Shown piece by piece: positions 32,924 to 40,373 of a stretch of DNA of 64,000 nucleotides. The notes beneath the pieces were generated by a model, which was not told the DNA's origin, made no database searches, and saw nothing but the letters and a program-made list of their open reading frames with translations. This DNA comes from Rhizobium leguminosarum bv. trifolii WSM2297 (GTDB taxonomy: Bacteria; Pseudomonadota; Alphaproteobacteria; Rhizobiales; Rhizobiaceae): NCBI RefSeq assembly GCF_000271845.1, contig NZ_JH719393.1:1061655-1125654 (forward strand). The letters are read 5' to 3'. Both the position numbers and the translations under genes were made by a program. Position 1 is the first letter of the stretch, and each line of letters opens with the position of its first letter.

Positions 32924-32944
32924 ATGGTTCAATATGTGAACCAT
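32924..32944. promoter_or_regulatory. Inverted repeat, candidate IclR operator
   Basis: ATGGTTCA and TGAACCAT, perfect 8-bp arms around ATATG. It lies between divergent iclR (start 32756) and the permease gene (start 33083), the expected place for an operator of the IclR regulator. Confidence 0.6.
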
Positions 32945-33082
32945 ATGCGCTGACCTGCGCGCGGCCAAGAGCAAAAGAAAAAACGCGGCAGATTAGTCCG
33001 GTTTGAAAATGACGGCGATTTTGGGAGGACGCGTTTTCCCGGAGCGCAATCGGATAGTTGCAACAAGGGGAACTTGAGCAAA

Positions 33083-34534
33083 ATGGACAATCAACTCTCA
33101 ACAGGCGCAGGTGAAAACCAGCTGCGCAAAAACAGTCTCGGCGTCGGTGCCGTGACATTTCTGGTGGTATCGGCCGCAGCGCCGCTCACGGCGGTCGCCG
33201 GCGGTGTGCCTCTGTCGATGATGCTCGGCAACGGCGCGGGCATCCCGCTGACCTTCCTGCTGGTCACGGCGATCCTGGTGCTGTTCGCGGTCGGCTACGT
33301 CGCCATGGCCCGCCACATCCGCAATGCCGGCGCCTTTTATGCCTATACCGCCCAGGGGCTGGGCGGCATGATGGGAGGTGCCGCGGCGCTGATCGCCATT
33401 CTCGCATATAATGCCATGCAGATCGGCGTATTCGGCCTGTTCGGCGCGGCAACTTCGGGTCTCTTTGCGGGCCTCGGCCTGACACTACCCTGGTGGGTCT
33501 GGACCTATATCGGCATCGCGATCGTCGCCGTTTTCGGCTATCGCCGCGTCGATCTTTCGGCCAAGGTGCTGACGGTTCTCGTCATCCTGGAATATCTCGT
33601 GGTGCTGATCGTCGACGCCGCAATCTTCTTCAAGGGCGGCGACAGCGGCCTTTCGGCTGTCGCCTTCACACCCACCGCGTTTATGAGCGGCACGCCGGCC
33701 ATCGGTATCCTTTTCTGCTTTGCCGCCTTCATCGGCTTCGAAGCCACCACCATCTACAGCGAGGAGGCTCGCGAGCCGCACAAGACGGTGCCGCGTGCGA
33801 CCTATATCTCGGTGGTGATCATCGGTCTTTTCTATATGCTGACCTCCTGGTTGATGGTGAACGGCGCCGGCGCCGACAAACTCGTCCCGGAACTGCAGGG
33901 CCTTGCCGATCCAACGACGTTCCTGTTCGGCCTTGCCGAACGCTATGTCGGCCACTGGATCGTCCTGGTCATGAACGTGCTTTTCATCACCAGCCTGTTT
34001 GCCGGCGTGCTCGCCTTCCACAACGGTGTCGCACGCTACATGTACGTCGCCGGCCGCGAAGGTCTGCTGCCCAAATCCGTCGGCGTCACCCACCCCGTAT
34101 TCCAGAGCCCGCATGTCGGTTCGGTGATCCAGACGATTATCGCCGTTCTCGTCATCGCGCTCTTCGCCTTTACCCGCCAGGATCCGGTGCTTGCCCTCTT
34201 CTCCTGGCTCACCAACGTCGGCACACTTGCCATCATCCTGCTGATGGCCTTTACCGCATTCGCCATCGTTGCCTTCTTCAGCCGCAATCCCGGCCTCGAA
34301 GGCAACGTCCTGGTGACCAAGGTCCTCCCGGTGATCACCGGCATCATCCTTCTGGGACTAGTCTACTATATCACCGTGAATTTCGGCGCGATCGCCGGCG
34401 CAAGCGGTGTGCTCGCCGTGCTTCTGCCGGGCTTGGTGGTGATTGCCGCCATTGTCGGCTTGATAGCAGCTGCCCGTCTGAAGTCGGAAGATGCTGCCGG
34501 TTTTGCCCGGCTCGGCGCCGGACAGGAAGCCTGA
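33083..34534 (+). CDS. APC-family amino acid/amine permease
   Basis: 483-aa transporter of the amino acid-polyamine-organocation superfamily with about 12 membrane helices. APC marks: early helix VGAVTFLVVSAAAPLTAVAGG, YVAMARHIRNAGAFYAYTAQGLG and FIGFEATTIYSEEAREPHKTVPRATY (helix 6-loop). ATG 33083 chosen; TTG 33074 in frame also has AAGGGG before it. Divergent from the aminotransferase operon and followed by an aldehyde dehydrogenase, so uptake of an amine that is then deaminated is likely (inference). Confidence 0.88.
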   Translation: MDNQLSTGAGENQLRKNSLGVGAVTFLVVSAAAPLTAVAGGVPLSMMLGNGAGIPLTFLLVTAILVLFAVGYVAMARHIRNAGAFYAYTAQGLGGMMGGAAALIAILAYNAMQIGVFGLFGAATSGLFAGLGLTLPWWVWTYIGIAIVAVFGYRRVDLSAKVLTVLVILEYLVVLIVDAAIFFKGGDSGLSAVAFTPTAFMSGTPAIGILFCFAAFIGFEATTIYSEEAREPHKTVPRATYISVVIIGLFYMLTSWLMVNGAGADKLVPELQGLADPTTFLFGLAERYVGHWIVLVMNVLFITSLFAGVLAFHNGVARYMYVAGREGLLPKSVGVTHPVFQSPHVGSVIQTIIAVLVIALFAFTRQDPVLALFSWLTNVGTLAIILLMAFTAFAIVAFFSRNPGLEGNVLVTKVLPVITGIILLGLVYYITVNFGAIAGASGVLAVLLPGLVVIAAIVGLIAAARLKSEDAAGFARLGAGQEA

Positions 34535-34592
34535 CATATCTGGATCATGATGGCGGACGCTGGTCCGCCATCTCTTTCGTAAGGAGATTGAG

Positions 34593-36071
34593 ATGCAGGA
34601 CAAGATTGACCAACTCCGCTCGAGCGTCGTCTCGCCGCAATCGCTGTTCATTGGCGGCGAGTGGCGTACACCTTTAAGCGGCGCGACAATGGATGTCATC
34701 TCGCCGATCGACGGATCGAAATTGACGACTATCGGCGATGCCGGGGCGGCGGATGTCGATCTCGCCGTTAGGGCTGCGCGCACCGCTTTCGAGAAGGGCG
34801 CGTGGTCGAAGGCAGCGCCCGGCGAGCGCAAGAAAATCCTGTTCCGGATCGCCGAACTGATCGAGCGTGATGCGCTGGAATTGGCGGTTCTCGGCGTGCG
34901 CGACAACGGTACGGAAATCAGCATGGCCCTGAAAGCCGAGCCCGGCAGCGCCGCTGCCACTTTCCGCTACTACGCCGAAGCCCTCGACAAGGTCTACGGC
35001 GAGATTGCCCCCACCTCCGAAAGCGTTCTCGGCCTCATCCACCGCGAACCCGTCGGCGTCGTCGCCGCTATCGTGCCATGGAATTTCCCGATGATGATCG
35101 GTGCCTGGAAGATTGCGCCAGCGCTGGCAGCCGGCAACTCCGTGGTGCTGAAGCCCGCCGAAGGCGCATCGCTCAGTCTCCTGAAACTGGCAGCACTGTG
35201 TGCGCAAGCGGGCCTGCCGGAAGGTGTACTCAATGTCGTCACCGGCCGCGGCGCGGTCACCGGCGAAGCGATCGGCCTGCATGGGGATATCGATGTTCTC
35301 GCCTTCACGGGGTCCGGCGGCGTTGGACGCCGATTGCTTGAATATTCGGCGCGATCCAATCTGAAGCGGGTCTATCTCGAACTTGGCGGCAAATCGCCCA
35401 ACATCGTCTTCGCGGATGCGCCGGATCTCGAACAGGCCGCCAAGGTCTCGGCGCTCGGCATCTTCAGAAATTCGGGGCAGGTTTGCGTTGCCGGATCGAG
35501 GCTCCTGGTCGAGCGGTCGATCCACGATGCCTTCGCAGAACGGATCTCAGCCATTGCCGAAAAGATAAAGGTTGGCGATCCGCTGCTGCTCTCGACGGAA
35601 TCCGGCGCCATCTCCAGCGAGATCCAACTCGAGAAGGACCTCGGTTTCGCCGCCCAGGCGCTGTCCGAAGGCGCAAGACTGAGAACCGGCGGCGGGCGCA
35701 TTCTTCAAGACACCGGCGGTTTCTATATGCAGCCGACCGTTTTCGACGTGACGCCGGAGATGACGCTGGCCAAAGAGGAGGTTTTCGGGCCGATCCTCTC
35801 CATCATTCCCTTCGATGACGATGCAGAGGCAATCAGCATTGCCAATGCCACGCCTTATGGTCTCGCTTCAGCCGTGTGGACCGGCAATCTGTCGCGCGCC
35901 CATTGCATGGTGCGGGGAGTCAAGGCCGGAGTCGTCCACGTCAACACCTATGGCGGCGCCGACAACACCGTGCCGCTCGGTGGCATTCGCCAGTCGGGCA
36001 ACGGCCATGACAAGTCGCTGCATGCGATGGACAAGTACCATAATCTCAAGACGGCGTGGATCCAGCTCTAG
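34593..36071 (+). CDS. Aldehyde dehydrogenase, candidate for (4-hydroxy)phenylacetaldehyde
   Basis: 492-aa NAD(P)-dependent aldehyde dehydrogenase. Motifs: PVGVVAAIVPWNFPMMIGAW, FTGSGGVGRRLLEYS, YLELGGKSPNIVF (Glu), RNSGQVCVAGSRLL (catalytic Cys), KEEVFGPILSIIPF and YGGADNTVPLGGIRQSGNG. The last is shared with PuuC-like enzymes for amine-derived aldehydes. GGAG 6-7 nt before ATG. It lies 58 nt after the permease gene, so the two are cotranscribed. In context it would oxidise 4-hydroxyphenylacetaldehyde to 4-hydroxyphenylacetate for HpaBC. Confidence 0.85.
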   Translation: MQDKIDQLRSSVVSPQSLFIGGEWRTPLSGATMDVISPIDGSKLTTIGDAGAADVDLAVRAARTAFEKGAWSKAAPGERKKILFRIAELIERDALELAVLGVRDNGTEISMALKAEPGSAAATFRYYAEALDKVYGEIAPTSESVLGLIHREPVGVVAAIVPWNFPMMIGAWKIAPALAAGNSVVLKPAEGASLSLLKLAALCAQAGLPEGVLNVVTGRGAVTGEAIGLHGDIDVLAFTGSGGVGRRLLEYSARSNLKRVYLELGGKSPNIVFADAPDLEQAAKVSALGIFRNSGQVCVAGSRLLVERSIHDAFAERISAIAEKIKVGDPLLLSTESGAISSEIQLEKDLGFAAQALSEGARLRTGGGRILQDTGGFYMQPTVFDVTPEMTLAKEEVFGPILSIIPFDDDAEAISIANATPYGLASAVWTGNLSRAHCMVRGVKAGVVHVNTYGGADNTVPLGGIRQSGNGHDKSLHAMDKYHNLKTAWIQL

Positions 36072-36151
36072 CTTAGTCGAACACTTTGCCGAGAGAAGGG
36101 GCGCAGTTGAAATGTCGGATGCATCTAAAGTTAAAGCTTCCGCGCAGCCCG

Positions 36152-36184
36152 TTCGTTGTCAGCCGCGACGCGGCTGACAACGAA
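36152..36184. terminator. Perfect 15-bp-stem hairpin between convergent genes
   Basis: TTCGTTGTCAGCCGC, loop GAC, then its exact complement. Between the ends of the aldehyde dehydrogenase (+) and hpaC (-) genes, so a bidirectional terminator is likely, although T-tracts are weak. Confidence 0.7.
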
Positions 36185-36189
36185 TACCT

Positions 36190-36702
36190 TCAACCTCCGA
36201 AGCTGCCGAGTTGCGTCGGGACATGAACGTAATTCCGGTCAAAATACAGTAACGCGTTGCCATCGGGGCGGGATCTGATGCCGGCGATCCGCCCGATGAA
36301 AATGTGATGGCTGCCGACAAGTCTTGCCTCGGACAGCTCGCAATCAAATGAGACCATCGCATCCGCGAGAGCATCCGAACCTGAAGGCATTGAGACCCAA
36401 TCCGCAGAGGCGTAACGCGCCTCCATATCGGCGGTTGCTCCGGCGAATTTCCCGGCTAGCTCTCTGTGGTCGTGACTTAATACGTTCACGCAGAACCGGT
36501 GGTTTTCCAGAAACAGGGCAGTTTGGGCGGATCGGCTATTCATGCAGACGAGTAGCGTCGGCGGCTCATCCGTGACGCTGCACATGGCCGTGGCGGTGAA
36601 CCCGCCGCGGCCGGCGGGACCATTGGTGGTGATGACGTTGACCGGCGCGCAAACGCGCGCCATGGCGTTGCGGAACTCGGTTTTGGAAAAGGCCTCCTCC
36701 AT
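36190..36702 (-). CDS. hpaC: 4-hydroxyphenylacetate 3-monooxygenase, flavin reductase component
   Basis: 170-aa NAD(P)H:flavin reductase of the HpaC/flavin-reductase-like family, providing reduced FAD to HpaB. Family strings: FRNAMARVCAPVNVITTNGPAGRGGFTA split over residues 10-37, SVTDEPPTLLVCMNSRS, FCVNVLSHDHRELAGKFAG, FDCELSEARLVGSHHIFIGRI and LLYFDRNY near the end. Starts 10 nt after hpaB stops. Confidence 0.93.
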   Translation of the reverse strand: MEEAFSKTEFRNAMARVCAPVNVITTNGPAGRGGFTATAMCSVTDEPPTLLVCMNSRSAQTALFLENHRFCVNVLSHDHRELAGKFAGATADMEARYASADWVSMPSGSDALADAMVSFDCELSEARLVGSHHIFIGRIAGIRSRPDGNALLYFDRNYVHVPTQLGSFGG

Positions 36703-36711
36703 GGTCGCCTC

Positions 36712-38274
36712 CTATTCAGCAGCGGACTTGAACTGGTCTGCATTGCCGATCGGCGGCAACCAGGTGTCACCGGTCCAGCCGTTTTCGTCGTAGTCGCTCA
36801 TGCAGGTATCGACCAAGGCCTCCATTTCGTGCAACCGTCCGCCACGCTCGGCCCCCTTCAGCACCTGAAGCCGGACTTCTTCCGGCGCTCCGGCATAGTT
36901 CAATTCGTAGAGCGCATGCCGTCCGCCGAACTCGGTTCCGGTTGCGTCCCACAACAGCTTCATGATCTTGATGCGTTCGATATGGCCCATGTCGTTGGAG
37001 CCGCGCACATACTGACCGAGATAGCGGTCGATCTCCGGATTGCCGAAATCCTTGGCCGAGGACGGCAAATAGATCAATCCCGAGGCAACGACCTTGCGGA
37101 CCGTCTCGATGACGCGGGGATAGGCTTCCGACATGAAGGTGCGGTAGGCAAGGGCCGCTTCCAGATTGGGCAGTACTGCGCCGTTCGCCCAGGGGATCGG
37201 ATTGTAGGCCATGGCGTTGGAGAAGCTCCAGAACATGTGGCGCAATGCGATGACTTCACCGAGTGCGGCCTGATTGCCGCGGAAGGCATCGCCGCCGGTC
37301 GCCCGCAAAGCCTTGGCGAGCAGGCCCGCCAGGAAGTCGAGTTTGACGGCGAAACGCGTGCAGCCCTGGAAGCAGTAGCCGTGCATGAAGCCGGAAGCGG
37401 GATGGAAGGACAGGATCTTCGGCGCGTCGCGCAGGACCAGCACATCCTCCCAGGGGATGAAGACATTGTCCAGAACCAGGATGGCATCGTTCTCATCGAA
37501 GCGGGAAGAGAGCGGGTAGTCGAATGGCGTGCCGATACGATTTGCCGTTTCCTCATAGGAGACGCGGCAGAACATCTTGATGCCGGGCGCATTCATCGGG
37601 ACGATGAACATCACCGACAGCGACGGGTCTTCGGTGACCGTCGCCGAGCTCTGTGCCAGGAAATTGTAGTGCGTCAAAGCAGAGGACGTCGCCACCACTT
37701 TGGCGCCCGAGACGTAGATGCCGGCGTCGGTTTCCTTGGTGATATGAACGAATACGTCTTTTACCGCATCCGCCGGCTTGTGGCGGTCGATCGGCGGGTT
37801 CACGATCGCGTGGTTCATGAAGAGAGCCGCTTCCTGGGCACGCTTGTGCCAGGCGAGTGCGTTGTCCTTGAAGGGACCGTACCAGCCGGCATTGGCGCCC
37901 AGCGTATTCATCAATGCTGCTTTGTAGTCGGCGGTTCGGCCCATCCATCCATAGGACATGCGGGCCCAGTCGGCGATCGCACCCTGTTGAGCGACGAGAT
38001 CGGCGGAGGACTTTGCAATACGGAAATATTTGTGGGTGTAGCCCCCAGAGCCGGTGTCGGTGGGCGATGTCAGGCGCTCCTTGGTCTTTTCCGCATGCAG
38101 CGCATCGTAAAGCCTGGCGAGCGAGCGGGCGGAATTGCGCATCGAGGGATGCACGGTCACATCCTTGACACGCTCACCATTGATGTACACCTCCCGCCCG
38201 TCACGCAGGGATGCCAGATATTCCTCACCGGTGAAGGGCCGCTTGGTATCGGCCCGGAAATCTTCTGATCGCAT
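36712..38274 (-). CDS. hpaB: 4-hydroxyphenylacetate 3-monooxygenase, oxygenase component
   Basis: 520-aa FADH2-utilising monooxygenase that ortho-hydroxylates 4-hydroxyphenylacetate to homoprotocatechuate. Start at MRSEDFRADTKRPFTGEEYL (38274) with GGGAGG upstream; the frame to 38349 is spurious. Seen: SLRDGREVYINGERV, YGWMGRTADYKAA, GPFKDNALAWHKRA, DAGIYVSGAKVVATSSALTH (FAD site), VFIPWEDVLVLRD and FGGRHALYELNYAG. All belong to the HpaB/PheA/TftD family, with length as in E. coli HpaB (520). Divergent from the AraC gene. Confidence 0.95.
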   Translation of the reverse strand: MRSEDFRADTKRPFTGEEYLASLRDGREVYINGERVKDVTVHPSMRNSARSLARLYDALHAEKTKERLTSPTDTGSGGYTHKYFRIAKSSADLVAQQGAIADWARMSYGWMGRTADYKAALMNTLGANAGWYGPFKDNALAWHKRAQEAALFMNHAIVNPPIDRHKPADAVKDVFVHITKETDAGIYVSGAKVVATSSALTHYNFLAQSSATVTEDPSLSVMFIVPMNAPGIKMFCRVSYEETANRIGTPFDYPLSSRFDENDAILVLDNVFIPWEDVLVLRDAPKILSFHPASGFMHGYCFQGCTRFAVKLDFLAGLLAKALRATGGDAFRGNQAALGEVIALRHMFWSFSNAMAYNPIPWANGAVLPNLEAALAYRTFMSEAYPRVIETVRKVVASGLIYLPSSAKDFGNPEIDRYLGQYVRGSNDMGHIERIKIMKLLWDATGTEFGGRHALYELNYAGAPEEVRLQVLKGAERGGRLHEMEALVDTCMSDYDENGWTGDTWLPPIGNADQFKSAAE

Positions 38275-38372
38275 ATCGTCCTCCCTTGATCTGAGACAAA
38301 TGCTAGTCCTTGCGTTCGCCTTCCACCATGGACAGAATAGGGAAATCACTTGTACTTTTTACGGCGGCCCGC

Positions 38373-39263
38373 ATGAACGACATCGTCCCAAGTTTCTTTG
38401 TCTACGGCGAACCGGATCGCCCTTTGGAGATCGGATTTCTTCATGTCGAAACGGTGATGGCGCGCGCAAATCTCCATTCCGGCCAGGTTCGAGCCCATAA
38501 ACATGATCGAATGACGCAGGTCACTTTCTGGACCAGCGGCAGCGGGTCCTATTTCATCGAAGACCAACGTTTGGACTTTTTGGCGCCTGCCGTCAGCTTC
38601 GTGCCGAGCGGCGTCATCCACGGCTTCAATGTCGATCCGCTTGTTTCAGACGCGGTCGTCGTGTCGATCGCAGACAGTCTGCTGCCGTCGATCGCCGGTC
38701 AGACGACGCTGCCGCTGGATCGCCCGGTGATGGTGACGGGGCAGGGCGCGGAAGCGTTCTGGGAGAGACTTCGGCGGACCATGCAACTAATTCTGGAGGA
38801 GTGCGCCGAGGGCAGAGGCCAGGCCGATACGATCCTCTCACCATTGGTTGCCGCCATGCTGACCCAGATCCGACGCCTGGCGTCCGACGCGCCGATGCTG
38901 GCACAATCGCCACAACGCGTGCTTGCTGGTGACCTTCGACGGCTGATCGACCGGCATTTTCGTGAGAACTGGCCGGTTGCGCGCTACGTTTCGAGCCTCG
39001 GCACCACGCCGCATCTTCTTGCCAAGGCCGGGCACATGGCTTTCGGCCTGGGCGTCAAGGACATGATCGCCGAGCGCCGCCTGCTCGAGGCCAAGCGGCT
39101 GTTGCTTTTCACCATCCGATCGCTCGAGGACATAGCCTACGAGGTGGGCTTGAAGGATGCCGCTTATTTTTCGCGCTTTTTCCGCGCGCGGACCGGTATG
39201 CCGCCCAGTGAATGGCGGCGGCAAAACATAGCTGGTGAGAAGACTCGGGATGACGAACTCTAG
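38373..39263 (+). CDS. AraC-family activator of hpaBC (HpaA-like)
   Basis: 296-aa regulator. N-terminal cupin (HSGQVRAHKHDRMTQVTFW, VPSGVIHGFNVD) for effector binding, and a C-terminal AraC domain (residues ~205-285: VARYVSSLGTTPHLLAKAGH, RRLLEAKRLLLFTIRSLEDI, GLKDAAYFSRFFRARTGMPP). Start at MNDIVPSFFVYG (38373). Divergent from hpaB over 98 nt, as HpaA is to hpaBC in enterobacteria, so activation by 4-hydroxyphenylacetate is the likely role. Confidence 0.88.
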   Translation: MNDIVPSFFVYGEPDRPLEIGFLHVETVMARANLHSGQVRAHKHDRMTQVTFWTSGSGSYFIEDQRLDFLAPAVSFVPSGVIHGFNVDPLVSDAVVVSIADSLLPSIAGQTTLPLDRPVMVTGQGAEAFWERLRRTMQLILEECAEGRGQADTILSPLVAAMLTQIRRLASDAPMLAQSPQRVLAGDLRRLIDRHFRENWPVARYVSSLGTTPHLLAKAGHMAFGLGVKDMIAERRLLEAKRLLLFTIRSLEDIAYEVGLKDAAYFSRFFRARTGMPPSEWRRQNIAGEKTRDDEL

Positions 39264-39288
39264 TTAACATGTGAAATATATTGACAGG
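39264..39288 (+). promoter_or_regulatory. Orphan copy of the HpaR-like site and -35
   Basis: TTAACATGTGAAATA and TTGACAGG begin on the base after the AraC gene's stop codon. The block matches 32865-32889 at 22 of 25 positions and the hpaR palindrome at its core. It points at DNA holding no intact gene, suggesting a promoter left by a deleted catabolic gene. Confidence 0.55.
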
Positions 39289-39740
39289 GCGATCGATCTT
39301 CGACACTCTTTCAGTTTACCGGTCTCAGGTGTTGCCGCCTTATTGCGCTTGTGGGAGATTCGCGCGAGACGGACATGTCGTTGACTGACACTGTTGGGAG
39401 GCAGAGTTGGAGCTCTTGAACAATCAGGCCCTGATGCAACGCGCATGAGCAACCGTTCCCTATGATCAATGGATCAGTGATCTCCAATCGATCTGCGGCA
39501 ACTTCAATCCGAAAGCAATGGAGAGCGGCAAGGCCGTAACCGGGGCAGCCCGGCGTATCGATGTCTGCGGTATGGAGTTCGCCCATGTTTCCAATGATCT
39601 CGATCGCGTCCATCGAGATTGGGATGACATTCGCCGGGACGTCGTGGCTGAGAGGATAACGAATCCGTCTGGTTCCTGTACGCTTTCGGACAGATCATAG
39701 GGTCGGGAAGGGGATGTCAGGTGAGCTGATCGGCACCCTA
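39289..39740. other. Degraded intergenic stretch
   Basis: No supported gene. A minus frame at 39311-39613 (DAIEIIGNMGELHTADIDTP) reads plausibly but has no start signal and no recognised family. It contains a 29-bp stretch (39667-39695) identical to 63776-63804. Confidence 0.4.
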
Positions 39741-39930
39741 TTAGGGACGGTGATAGGCTACGGGCCAATATGAGGCGTCGTCGTCGGCACACTCTTGAGG
39801 ACTGAAGCCTTCTTAGCCTCGTCATCCAGTAAGCTCGCGCGATACTGCGCGCGTATTCCGTCGGTTCCCTGCCGAACGGCAAGCCTTTCTCGGCGGAGAG
39901 CTCAAGATGGCGGGACATGCGGTTAATCAA
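39741..39930 (-). pseudogene. Frameshifted copy of a small rhizobial gene (also at 63883)
   Basis: Starts MSRHLELSAEKGLPF and continues REPTEYARSIARAYW, matching the gene at 63883-64000. After a 2-bp deletion the match resumes in another frame as EGFSPQECADDDASYWP. Spliced length is about 60 residues. Function of the family unknown. Confidence 0.65.
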
Positions 39931-40121
39931 ATTCCCGTTGATGGATCACCAACCGTACTGGACGACGCCGACGTCGCCCTCTGCCAGAGGGTCTACAATC
40001 ACGTCATTTCGGTAAAACAAGTCAACACCGACCGGGACCGCGAGGAACTGGCTAGCCGGTCATCAAGTCATTCCGACATGGGGTGAAGGACGAGGACACC
40101 TTGCTGCGGTTGCTAATCTGA
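39907..40121 (+). pseudogene. Frameshifted small hypothetical gene
   Basis: From ATG 39907 the frame reads VLDDADVALCQRVYNHVI and DREELASR. After loss of one base the message continues as VIKSFRHGVKDEDTLLRLL, ending at TGA 40121. The pattern (D-A-D-x-x-L-C-Q-R ... ELAxRVI-x-x-F-x-x-G-V-x-D-E) is a small orphan family I recall from rhizobia. No function known. Confidence 0.6.
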
Positions 40122-40373
40122 CGCCGTGTGGGAAGCAGTGTGGATGGACATGGCTGCTGCAGGGGGACGACCGACTGAAGCCACTTAGAGCTCTGTCACC
40201 GGCACACAGATAACGAGGGAGACTGCGACCGGCCTCGCAATGGGCAGTGGCTTTGCGCGCGAACCTGTCGATCCGTGAGATCAGGACGAACCGGATTCAC
40301 AATGCCGCGTGTTCCAAAATCGTCTGACGAGTTCCATAATAGAACCTACGCCGCATAGTTTTGTAAGGGCTAT
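40122..40373. other. Intergenic, nothing supported
   Basis: No gene or clear structure between the pseudogene and the left end of the ISNCY element. Confidence 0.4.

Noticed and set aside
36829..38268. 479-aa plus-strand ORF opposite hpaB
   Set aside because: Antisense shadow of hpaB, which has full family similarity.
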